From a virus: DNA of 64,000 nucleotides. Below the pieces are notes generated by a model. The model was not told where the DNA came from. It made no database searches and saw nothing but the letters and a program-made list of their open reading frames with translations. Location of the stretch: positions 29,687-93,686 of the IMG/VR virus record IMGVR_UViG_3300024307_000003; one strand, given 5' to 3'. Below are positions 8,894-15,893 of the stretch, piece by piece. Every line of letters starts with the position of its first letter. Positions within the stretch are counted from its first letter, which is position 1. A program made the translations under genes and the position numbers.

Positions 8894-9585
8894 TTATCTG
8901 TGAAGCTTGCTGGCTTGTTGTGCTTTCTCAATTTCTTCTTTGGCCTGTTCATGGTGTAACAATTCAACAGAATTTCTGATTCTCCGAAACTCATTTATCT
9001 TCGATAGAAGATCAAGATCAAGGTCCAGAAGGTTTACAGTTACATTACATTTTTCATCAAAGATGGGTTCAAGCCATAACATATCTTGCGCTGTTAGCGA
9101 TGACTCTTTGTCTATCCTTTCATACAGCGCGGCCTCCTTCCTACTTAGCTCTCGATTGGAGCTGCCGGGAGGAAGAAAGCCAATAAATCTTTTTTTAGCA
9201 GTGTACCGTAATTCTGATTGATGATCTCAACACACAGTTGAAGAACACCAGTAAGCCCTACACCTTGTTCTGCCAAAATATCCAGCGTTGCTGGTTTCTT
9301 GGATGCGCCATTTTTGGGACGATACCAAACGCCGTCAATCAAACGATCTGCCAGTTTTTCTAAATCAATTCCAGCTAATGCCCCCATAATCCCTTCGATC
9401 ATGGCAATCACTTGCATTCCTTCTTCAAAGCTTCCTGACACTGCCAGAGCATTTACAAAAGGTTCTTTAATGAGAGGGATAACAATGTTGTTCTCACGGA
9501 GCTGACGACGCAAGTCCCACGAGTTGAGCGTAACTTCTAATTGTGTCCCATCTTCACACGGGACGTGAATAATTTTCTCTTGCAT
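8894..9585 (-). CDS. Tail assembly chaperone, -1 frameshift (gpGT-type) product
   Basis: This is the long product of a predicted programmed -1 frameshift. Ribosomes translating the 9145-9585 frame reach an A AAA AAA G slip site (9190-9196), move back one base, and read on through RFIGFLPPGSSNRELSRK into a charged helical tail ending at 8894. I checked that the -1 frame is open with no stop from the slip site to 8894. This is the lambda G/GT logic: a minority extended chaperone recruits tube subunits to the tape measure. The gene lies immediately upstream of the tape measure. The frameshift is inferred from sequence and context. Confidence 0.8.
9145..9585 (-). CDS. Tail assembly chaperone, short (gpG-type) product
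   Basis: This 146-residue protein is the unshifted product, beginning MQEKIIHVPCEDGTQLEVTL and ending ...LLAFFLPAAPIES. Its position between tail tube and tape measure genes, its helical content, and the slip site 45 bases before its stop all fit the gpG role in lambda-like tails. It follows a terminator-like hairpin after the tube gene, which should lower its expression relative to the tube. No sequence motif alone identifies it. Confidence 0.75.
   Translation of the reverse strand: MQEKIIHVPCEDGTQLEVTLNSWDLRRQLRENNIVIPLIKEPFVNALAVSGSFEEGMQVIAMIEGIMGALAGIDLEKLADRLIDGVWYRPKNGASKKPATLDILAEQGVGLTGVLQLCVEIINQNYGTLLKKDLLAFFLPAAPIES
9190..9196 (-). other. Programmed -1 frameshift slip site
   Basis: Read on the minus strand, the zero-frame codons are CTA AAA AAA GAT, giving the heptamer A AAA AAA followed by G. 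About ten bases downstream a stem-loop can form: CTTCCT pairs with AGGAAG, enclosing a perfect AGCTC/GAGCT helix. That is the usual combination of slip site and stimulator. Confidence 0.8.
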
Positions 9586-9611
9586 ATTTATCTACCTACA
9601 AAAATTTAAAC

Positions 9612-9649
9612 AATAAAAAGGAGGAATGCGATTCCTCACATCCTCCTTT
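9612..9649 (-). terminator. Terminator-like hairpin after tail tube gene
   Basis: On the minus strand a stem of 9 bp (AAAGGAGGA/TCCTCCTTT, arms at 9617-9625 and 9641-9649) is followed by TTTTTATTG. It lies between the tube gene and the chaperone gene. It probably acts as a partial terminator that keeps sheath and tube transcripts more abundant than those for chaperone, tape measure and baseplate. Confidence 0.7.
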
Positions 9650-9702
9650 ATAATCTCCACTTACAGGAGCGATTTACAACTAGCTAGTTATAGCTATTTA
9701 CT

Positions 9703-10206
9703 TCAAGTTCCCGGAATTCCACCAGAGATTAAATCTGCTGTTTGCGCTGCTACGCTCAGAGCGCTGTTAGACGCAGTGATCAGAGCTACACCAAACAGGC
9801 TATACTCCCTAGCTTCTACGTTATTACTCCAAACCCGTTGAGGGTCTTTCTGAATCCAGCAGTTAGCTACAAACACGGTTTCAAAAGCCGCAGGATCGTA
9901 GATTTCCAGAGTCATCAGAGGAGGAACGGACAAGATGTTCCCTACAACTTTTAAATCTTCAAGCTTCTTAATGGAAGGAGAAGTTTGTTGCAAGCGAAGG
10001 GTGATAGTACAAGTGGCATCACGGTTAGCAGCTCGGCTAACTTCCCCACGAGTTCCAACATGATTATTGAAGAATTCTTGATTGCGTTCAACTGTGATCA
10101 TTTCCCCTTCAGGAAACCCCACCAACTCAACTTTTGCACCAAGTGCTTTCAATGTGATTATAACGTCATTAGGATCATAAGTCCCAAGTAATGCAGGTAT
10201 TGGCAT
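9703..10206 (-). CDS. Tail tube protein
   Basis: The protein has 167 residues, starting MPIPALLGTYDPNDVIITL. The pattern of a short beta-rich protein with GEMITVERNQEFFNNHVG and a C-terminal AALITASNSALS-type segment resembles DUF3277-type tube proteins found directly after sheath genes. It follows the sheath gene by 17 bases and is followed by a terminator-like hairpin, as expected for a high-copy subunit. The role is inferred from size, order and fold pattern. Confidence 0.8.
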   Translation of the reverse strand: MPIPALLGTYDPNDVIITLKALGAKVELVGFPEGEMITVERNQEFFNNHVGTRGEVSRAANRDATCTITLRLQQTSPSIKKLEDLKVVGNILSVPPLMTLEIYDPAAFETVFVANCWIQKDPQRVWSNNVEAREYSLFGVALITASNSALSVAAQTADLISGGIPGT

Positions 10207-10223
10207 ATTTTATTCTCCTAATA

Positions 10224-11546
10224 TCACAATTTGACAAAACCGGAAATTTTGAAAGTATGCCAAACTGGATTAATCGTTGCTTCAAACGGAATATCCGGCA
10301 GGAAGCGATTAGCCTTGTTGTTTGTGCTGATGTCAGATGCTTTAGGTGGGAACACTTTGTAAGAAGCAAGCCACCCGTATTTAACAAACTCATCCAGCAC
10401 AACATTCATTTCACTGACAACTTCACGAATACCTTCATCTCCAGCCAGACGTTTCCCCAAGTCGGAAACACGTTTGATCAAACCAAACACGCCTTCCTGC
10501 ATACGGGCTTCAAGAGCCAGAGAACCGTGGATATTATCGAAGAACCTCCCGCTAGAAACCTTACCGTCTTCCATCCAACCCACACCGCCACGACGAACAT
10601 AAATATTCGCAGACTTACCTTTAGCAAAAGTAGCTTCAGTGGTGGAGATAGAATCAACAGCAACACCTATCAGGGTCTTGGCAAACAAGTCACCAGTTCC
10701 GGGGAAGGAAGTTGCGATAGTTCCAAGAGCAGCACCCTCGGCAAATTCTTTATCCGCACCTTTATACGCAACCAACATAACGTTGTCATATTGTGCAGCA
10801 TTCAGAATAGAGGCGATGTCAACAGTGGAGCTAGTGAAGATTGCGCTTTCCTGCGAAGACACAAAATAAATCTTCTTATTGGCAGCAGCATATTCTGCAA
10901 AGTCTTCAATGTCTGTTCCATCGTGGCTATCAGACAAAATGAAGAACCATTGATCATTCACATCCACAATTGCACTCAGAGCCTGAGTTGCAGTTTCACT
11001 CGAAGTGAAGGACAGAGTGATGTTGGAAGTGGAAGCTCCCAAGCTCACCTTACCAGTAGAAGCAGGGGCTACAATCAATGTAGAGGTACTATTGGTTGCA
11101 GTGACAAAAGAGTTGATATCTGTGTCAGCTTCAATCAAAGCAGCCAGCCCAGCAGCAATCTCTGTTCCTGTTGCATCAGCATCGGAAGTGTAAGTAAATG
11201 CTTTATCATAAGAAGCACTACCAGTGTTGACACTCAAGGTGATCGTGTAAGCAGTGGTGTTAGCAACGTCAAAGGTTGCTCTGTAATCAGTGAGCGCTCT
11301 GCGACCAATTACAACTTGATTCGGAGCTTTGATACCTGCAAAAATATCAGCTACCATTTTATAAACCGGGCTACCATCGGCAAAACCATCAGCCAGCAGA
11401 TCATCAGCATCCGTATAAATACGAACACGATCTGTCCACACATTATGTGCAGAAACAATCACTGGGATGTCAAACGATGCTACAGATATTGGTCGATCAC
11501 CAAGGGTGATAACGACATCTACAATATCTTCAATATCAAATGCCAT
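10224..11546 (-). CDS. Tail sheath protein (DUF3383-like)
   Basis: I place the start at ATG 11546, after GGAGAAATTG; a TTG one codon upstream is also possible. The 440-residue product begins MAFDIEDIVDVVITLGDRPIS and contains IGRRALTDYRATFDVAN. A variable insertion domain rich in Ala and Thr (about residues 105-190) separates the N- and C-terminal parts, which is usual for sheath proteins. It ends with a compact domain (NPVWHTFKISGFVKL) of the type that completes the handshake between sheath subunits. Contraction of this polymer drives the tube through the envelope. Confidence 0.88.
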   Translation of the reverse strand: MAFDIEDIVDVVITLGDRPISVASFDIPVIVSAHNVWTDRVRIYTDADDLLADGFADGSPVYKMVADIFAGIKAPNQVVIGRRALTDYRATFDVANTTAYTITLSVNTGSASYDKAFTYTSDADATGTEIAAGLAALIEADTDINSFVTATNSTSTLIVAPASTGKVSLGASTSNITLSFTSSETATQALSAIVDVNDQWFFILSDSHDGTDIEDFAEYAAANKKIYFVSSQESAIFTSSTVDIASILNAAQYDNVMLVAYKGADKEFAEGAALGTIATSFPGTGDLFAKTLIGVAVDSISTTEATFAKGKSANIYVRRGGVGWMEDGKVSSGRFFDNIHGSLALEARMQEGVFGLIKRVSDLGKRLAGDEGIREVVSEMNVVLDEFVKYGWLASYKVFPPKASDISTNNKANRFLPDIPFEATINPVWHTFKISGFVKL

Positions 11547-11561
11547 CAATTTCTCCTATTA

Positions 11562-12065
11562 TTATATACTGTAAGAGCCAGTGGCTCCTTCAAATGTTTC
11601 GATGGTGAAAGGAGCTTCGCCCTTTTCAGGTCCACCTTGAATAAATCTAAACTGGCATAGAAACTCATAACGCTTTTCACGTTTGTCTAACCACGAAATA
11701 GATGTGTCTCTAACTGGTGTGCTATTGAAATAAGCAACCCCTTTAGGACGTAGTGTGTTTCTTAAAAGATTCTTATCCCGTAGGGAGCAAGAAATAACTT
11801 GAGCTTTCGTGATGGCATTCTTACCAATAGCAAGAATTCTCATTGTGGTTTCATACGTTGTGTAGTTGTGATAGACTCCGTTGGAGTCGGTGTCATAAGC
11901 ACTATTTCCCCAAGCAATTGGGTTGATAGTCTCAATCTTCACAGCAACATAATCCCCGCAAGGAGGATTGAAATCTTCATCCATCAAATAAGGACGTTCT
12001 TGAATAGCAACGAGAATGAAATCAGAGACAGGATTGAAAAGGAATTCCTCAAGACGTGAACGCAT
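11562..12065 (-). CDS. Tail terminator / neck protein
   Basis: The protein has 167 residues. The segment MRSRLEEFLFNPVSDFILVAIQERP with YEFLCQFRFIQGG is the pattern of neck-terminator proteins of the LIC_12616 type, which cap the tail tube and sheath before head joining. The gene immediately precedes the sheath gene, the standard position of a terminator. Confidence 0.65.
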   Translation of the reverse strand: MRSRLEEFLFNPVSDFILVAIQERPYLMDEDFNPPCGDYVAVKIETINPIAWGNSAYDTDSNGVYHNYTTYETTMRILAIGKNAITKAQVISCSLRDKNLLRNTLRPKGVAYFNSTPVRDTSISWLDKREKRYEFLCQFRFIQGGPEKGEAPFTIETFEGATGSYSI

Positions 12066-12067
12066 TG

Positions 12068-12433
12068 TTATCTCCCATTCTCACTTACCATGTAAACACA
12101 ATAGTGAGCATCCAAACCATCGAGCCAAGGCTCAACCTTGAACACTGAATACCACACGTCTCTATATTTGATTTTGTCTGGGAGATTAATTGAACCTTCC
12201 TTTCCAGCAATGACTTCTGTTGGAGTGTAAACCTTGAACACAGACTTCACTCTGTATCCTTCTTCCAACGTTAAAAGCTCATTTCCTTTAACAGGTTGAA
12301 CATCCGCATCTTTCACAGTGAAAGAAAATTCTTTTCTTGTGACAGCGTGATACTCATCCTCTTCTTGGAACACACGCTTGGCTTCAAGCTCAATCATTGG
12401 GATAAATTTTCTTACCCAAATACTTCTACTCAT
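12068..12433 (-). CDS. Neck or head-tail joining protein of unknown family
   Basis: The coding frame extends to 12535, but I prefer the ATG at 12433. It overlaps the upstream gene's stop by only 8 bases and has AGGA nine bases upstream. The 121-residue product (MSRSIWVRKFIPMIEL...) is mainly beta strands with no motif I recognise. Its position between an HK97-gp10-like protein and the tail terminator makes a neck role likely. Confidence 0.6.
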   Translation of the reverse strand: MSRSIWVRKFIPMIELEAKRVFQEEDEYHAVTRKEFSFTVKDADVQPVKGNELLTLEEGYRVKSVFKVYTPTEVIAGKEGSINLPDKIKYRDVWYSVFKVEPWLDGLDAHYCVYMVSENGR

Positions 12434-12917
12434 CTGCATCTTTCCTGCGTGTCTTGGTTTTAACGTTCTCAGAGAGCCAGCCAGTTTCATACAACGGCCT
12501 ATCAAAGCCTTTCTGTTCGACTGTATAAGGAGCATTTCTGGAGTAGTTATTAAACAAAATTCTAGTTGCTATCCATCGGGCCATGGCGTCTGCCATTGGT
12601 TTCAGAATAGCTCTTGGTGTTTTCTTTCTTTCTACAAAATTGTAGAAAGCTGAAACATACATAGACCTTAGTTCTATTAAGCTATCCATAGCCCCATCAT
12701 GTATGAAAGGACGAGGAGGAATAAACCCCGGCTTACCGTAGTTGGCTCCATACTCAAGAATATTTGCCAGCTCGGCAGCATTAAGCTTCTTGTTGGGATG
12801 TTTCTGTTCTTGCCAGAATCCAGCCTTACCTGACCAGTCGTCTAGGTTCTTCAGTCTGGCTCGGAGGTTAAGCAACTCTTTCTTGTCACACTTAACCTTA
12901 ACTCTCACAGAGGACAT
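12426..12917 (-). CDS. HK97 gp10-like neck / tail completion protein
   Basis: The protein has 163 residues. The central block ELANILEYGANYGKPGFIPPRPFIH is characteristic of the HK97 gp10 / Mu gpG-like tail completion group: a helix, then a Pro-rich RPF segment. These proteins join the capsid connector to the tail. It precedes the small joining protein and is separated by nine bases from the connector-like gene upstream. Confidence 0.75.
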   Translation of the reverse strand: MSSVRVKVKCDKKELLNLRARLKNLDDWSGKAGFWQEQKHPNKKLNAAELANILEYGANYGKPGFIPPRPFIHDGAMDSLIELRSMYVSAFYNFVERKKTPRAILKPMADAMARWIATRILFNNYSRNAPYTVEQKGFDRPLYETGWLSENVKTKTRRKDADE

Positions 12918-12926
12918 CTAAACTCC

Positions 12927-13373
12927 CTATGACAAATCGTCATAGAACCAACCAATCTCAGCATTCGCTGGGACATAAGCTGGGTCACATTTCAAATCAT
13001 CCACATAACTCTTCATTGTCCCACCAAACACCGGGAGAACAAAACCACTGGCTCCGGACTCGCTCGGGGGATTCTCTTCCAACCAATCCAAGAGATCAGA
13101 GACAGCTTTATATTTTTCTTGTCTGTATTCTTCTACTTCCCGTCCACCTTCTCTCTCACGTCTACGTGAGCCTTGGACAGCAAACTTGGATTTAATCCAC
13201 TTCAAACACTGAATACTGGATTTATAAACCCTAGTTGTTTGTGTGTCCGAAGAAAACATATCCAAAGAATGAAGAACCATAATATCGGGAAGTTCATAGG
13301 GGACATCAACATCCCCTATGGAAAACCTCACCAACCAACTTTCATCTGTTGCATCAATGACTGGATCAGCCAT
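12927..13373 (-). CDS. Putative head-tail connector protein
   Basis: The protein has 148 residues with an acidic N-terminus (MADPVIDATDESWLVRFS) and a helical middle containing a basic stretch (GSRRREREGGREVEEYRQ). No clear family motif is visible. Its place as the first of the run of neck genes after the surface-protein block, ahead of the gp10-like gene, suggests a head completion or connector adaptor. Confidence 0.55.
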   Translation of the reverse strand: MADPVIDATDESWLVRFSIGDVDVPYELPDIMVLHSLDMFSSDTQTTRVYKSSIQCLKWIKSKFAVQGSRRREREGGREVEEYRQEKYKAVSDLLDWLEENPPSESGASGFVLPVFGGTMKSYVDDLKCDPAYVPANAEIGWFYDDLS

Positions 13374-13401
13374 AAATCTTCTCCAATCTCATTGTTGGTT
13401 A

Positions 13402-13782
13402 TTAATCTTCAGTGATGGTGATCTGACCAATCGCGAAGGTACCACTCTCACCGTTGTTCAGGGTGATGTTGGAAGTCAGCGGGCCGTAGTACTTAACATT
13501 TCCACCTGAACCTGTTGCTGCTGAAACAATAAAAATATGCGTAGCTGTTGCCCATGCGCCTCCAGAGGCGGTAAAAGTTACAGCTCCTGTATTGGTAGCA
13601 GTACTCCCAGTTACTGTAAAACTTACAGACTGACGTGTGTAACCATTACCAGTAAGCTCCACAGCCGATATAGTGGTACCAGTGTGAGCATCTGTAGGGG
13701 TTGCACTGCACAGTCCAACCCAGTTGGAACCACCCAGTAAGTTGGTAAGGGCCGCATTTTCTGCGTAATCTGATTTTGGCAT
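13402..13782 (-). CDS. Small gp80-like virion surface domain protein (copy 1)
   Basis: The protein has 126 residues: an N-terminal helix MPKSDYAENAALTNLLGG, followed by Thr/Gly-rich beta strands (TPTDAHTGTTISAVELTGNGYTR). It ends in a hydrophobic ITITED strand. It is clearly related to the product of 14159-14566, with the same order N-helix, TDAHTGxTI, NGYxRQxVxF, NTGAVxFTAS, ATHxFI. The pattern resembles the mycobacteriophage gp80-like domain seen in fibre or decoration proteins. Role unproven. Confidence 0.65.
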   Translation of the reverse strand: MPKSDYAENAALTNLLGGSNWVGLCSATPTDAHTGTTISAVELTGNGYTRQSVSFTVTGSTATNTGAVTFTASGGAWATATHIFIVSAATGSGGNVKYYGPLTSNITLNNGESGTFAIGQITITED

Positions 13783-13792
13783 TTAATCCTCC

Positions 13793-14137
13793 TTAACAAA
13801 CAGAAACGTAAAGCAGAGGAGATTCACATCCCTCTCCCAATACAATCCCGTTTGGTGTTAAAATATCGTAAATAGTTAGACGTGCAGGAAGTGGTGTACA
13901 ATTCCTTGACGTAAGATAAGGGCCTAGTTTTAACCAGATTTCCCCTGTCTCAAATGGGTCTTCAGGAGTTCCTATCCAAGTGAAAGCATCATCATCAACA
14001 TCGCTGTCAACAAATTCACCATCACACTCAAGGGTCATCCTGAGAACACCAGAGAGGTCTACCGGAATCTCTTTATCCAACACCTTAATTCGGGTTGTTG
14101 TATCTGATCCTGCATAGACTGAAACGAAAATGGTCAT
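13793..14137 (-). CDS. Small virion adaptor-like protein
   Basis: I chose ATG 14137 because GGAGG lies six bases upstream; the ATG at 14149 has no ribosome site. The 114-residue beta-rich protein (TIFVSVYAGSDTTTRIKV...) has the layout of short fibre adaptors: two sheets of strands with a conserved RxTLECDGE turn. It sits between the two gp80-like genes. It is distantly similar in layout to the 30224-30535 protein (short strands, disks of about 100 residues), but I cannot show homology. Confidence 0.5.
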   Translation of the reverse strand: MTIFVSVYAGSDTTTRIKVLDKEIPVDLSGVLRMTLECDGEFVDSDVDDDAFTWIGTPEDPFETGEIWLKLGPYLTSRNCTPLPARLTIYDILTPNGIVLGEGCESPLLYVSVC

Positions 14138-14158
14138 ACAAACCTCCAAATGAAGGAG

Positions 14159-14566
14159 TTACGCCACTTCCAGACGCAGTTCACCGATAGGAAACTGACG
14201 TACTTGACCAGAAAGAACAGTAACCGGAGAAGTTAATGCAAAGTGCATAATGACATTACCAGCACCATGTGTGGCACTATCAGTGATAAAAGCATGTGTT
14301 GCAGTTACCCAATCAGCCGATGCTGTAAAGTTTACTGCACCCGTATTTGCAATACGGTTGTTTGCACCTCCAGACGGGGCACCAAAAGTAACCGCTTGAC
14401 GAGCATAGCCGTTAGAGTTGGCCAGCTCGGGAATGGTTGCTCCTGTGTGAGCATCTGTTGTGGCAGACGAAGCCAAACCAACGTACACAGTTGTTGGGGC
14501 TGTAATGTTGGTGCCACGAATCCAATTAAGGATTGCGTTTTCCATATAATCTGAAAAAGCGGACAT
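14159..14566 (-). CDS. Small gp80-like virion surface domain protein (copy 2)
   Basis: This 135-residue paralogue of the 13402-13782 product begins MSAFSDYMENAILNWIRG, then TTDAHTGATIPELANSNGYARQ, NTGAVNFTAS and ATHAFITDSA. The N-terminal helix (YMENAILNWI) is the usual start of this domain. The tandem arrangement with the paralogue suggests local duplication around the intervening adaptor gene. Confidence 0.65.
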   Translation of the reverse strand: MSAFSDYMENAILNWIRGTNITAPTTVYVGLASSATTDAHTGATIPELANSNGYARQAVTFGAPSGGANNRIANTGAVNFTASADWVTATHAFITDSATHGAGNVIMHFALTSPVTVLSGQVRQFPIGELRLEVA

Positions 14567-14594
14567 CTGTTATTGTTTTCCTCTATGTTGTGCC

Positions 14595-15470
14595 CTAAAG
14601 AGCGTTCCTGTTAATTGAATGAACAAGACGAATTTTTTGTAATCTTTGGAGACGAAGCGATGGGGAACGAATTGTTCCTGAAGCAAATCCACTTCCTAAT
14701 AGCGATCCTGCTAAATCAGACCCAGTAGCCAAGAATGTGGAGTTAACCACTCCAGTTCCTGTTCCAGAAGCTGTCCCTGCAAGGTCAGCAGCTTGAGAAA
14801 GGATTGTGTTTCCTGTTCCAGTGGCTACCCCTTGGCTTTGTCCAGCAAAGCCCGTGTAGAGGCCCCCAGAGGCTATAGCTGTCCCTACGGAGTCCCCAGA
14901 GATATAATCAGGTTGGTCAATTCCCCCTTCTACTAACCCGCTTCCCAGAGCAGAAGCCCTGAAGGTCAGAAGAACTGTTCCTGTTGCGGTAGAGGATGCC
15001 ACTCCAGAGGCTCGTAGAGGCTCATAGAGACCTCCTGATACAAACCCGCTACCTAAGCCTTGGGCACTCCATATTTCGCTAAGGGAAGCTCCACCAGAGC
15101 CTGTGCCTACAGCATCAGCCTTGATGTCTTGGATTGTTGTAACAGAAGCAACGCTTCCAATTCCAACCCCTAGAACCTCTGCTCTAAATACATCATCGTC
15201 TATATTTCCATCAGCTACACCCGAGCCAAGGGCTACGGACTGTAGGGCTGGATAACTTGTGGCCTCTCCTGATCCAACTCCAGAAGCATCAGCTTCCAAG
15301 ACAGAATAGATTCCCCCAGAAGCTAACGCTTGTCCTACAGGGGCGGCAGTGAAGTATTGAACGAGGTTGGCAGTGGCAAATCCACTACCGAGAGCATCAG
15401 CTTCAAACGCGGGTAAGTAATCAAACCCACTATCTTCAGGTGTTAGAAAGCTGCGATCTAAGACAGCCAT
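14595..15470 (-). CDS. Gly/Ser/Ala repeat virion protein
   Basis: This 291-residue protein is built almost entirely of irregular repeats, about 20-25 residues long, with the core ALGSGxAxGxI. They are seen about ten times from residue 25 to 275, and the end is a basic tail (RLQRLQKIRLVHSINRNAL). Such repeats are expected to form a rod or beta-solenoid. It lies in the surface-protein block between capsid and neck genes. Function unknown. Confidence 0.55.
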   Translation of the reverse strand: MAVLDRSFLTPEDSGFDYLPAFEADALGSGFATANLVQYFTAAPVGQALASGGIYSVLEADASGVGSGEATSYPALQSVALGSGVADGNIDDDVFRAEVLGVGIGSVASVTTIQDIKADAVGTGSGGASLSEIWSAQGLGSGFVSGGLYEPLRASGVASSTATGTVLLTFRASALGSGLVEGGIDQPDYISGDSVGTAIASGGLYTGFAGQSQGVATGTGNTILSQAADLAGTASGTGTGVVNSTFLATGSDLAGSLLGSGFASGTIRSPSLRLQRLQKIRLVHSINRNAL

Positions 15471-15526
15471 ATTATTCTCCTGAGACTTTTAAAGTCGAAG
15501 ACAGCGTGAACATCTTTATGGACACG

Positions 15527-15883
15527 CTACACCTCAACTACTGTGCCTGTTAATCTGAAGTAATGACTCTCATCATCATCAAATGCCACCAAACGGTACA
15601 CTTGTCCTGTTGTAGCAGCACTCAGCGTTATTTCTCCAATCCCGTTAGTGATAACTAGGTTGGTTCCTTTATCCACAGCAGTGATTGCTTGCCCGTTGTA
15701 ATTCGCTATATCAATGTCCGTCTGAGTGATAAACCAGTATTGAAACGTGTGGGTAACAGGATTCCCGGCAGTATTAACTACCGGGTTTCCGCTTCCAATG
15801 ATAATCTTCTTTGGAACATCACCAACTTGAAGAGCACCAGTTAACCATCCATTCTCAACTAAACTACCTGTTAACCATGCCAT
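15527..15883 (-). CDS. Hypothetical small virion protein
   Basis: The protein has 118 residues and begins MAWLTGSLVENGWLTGAL, with a duplicated (G)WLTGxL motif. The rest is beta-rich with no recognised domain (TTGQVYRLVAFDDDESHYFRLTG). It is co-transcribed with the large Ig/LamG-like protein upstream (11-base gap). It probably belongs to the same surface structure. Confidence 0.5.
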   Translation of the reverse strand: MAWLTGSLVENGWLTGALQVGDVPKKIIIGSGNPVVNTAGNPVTHTFQYWFITQTDIDIANYNGQAITAVDKGTNLVITNGIGEITLSAATTGQVYRLVAFDDDESHYFRLTGTVVEV

Positions 15884-15893
15884 TTAAATCCCC

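Noticed and set aside
10191-11660. A 489-codon rightward open frame opposite the tail sheath gene
   Set aside because: It spans the sheath gene and its intergenic edges, is Ser/Cys-rich with no domain, and lies on the non-coding strand of a leftward operon.
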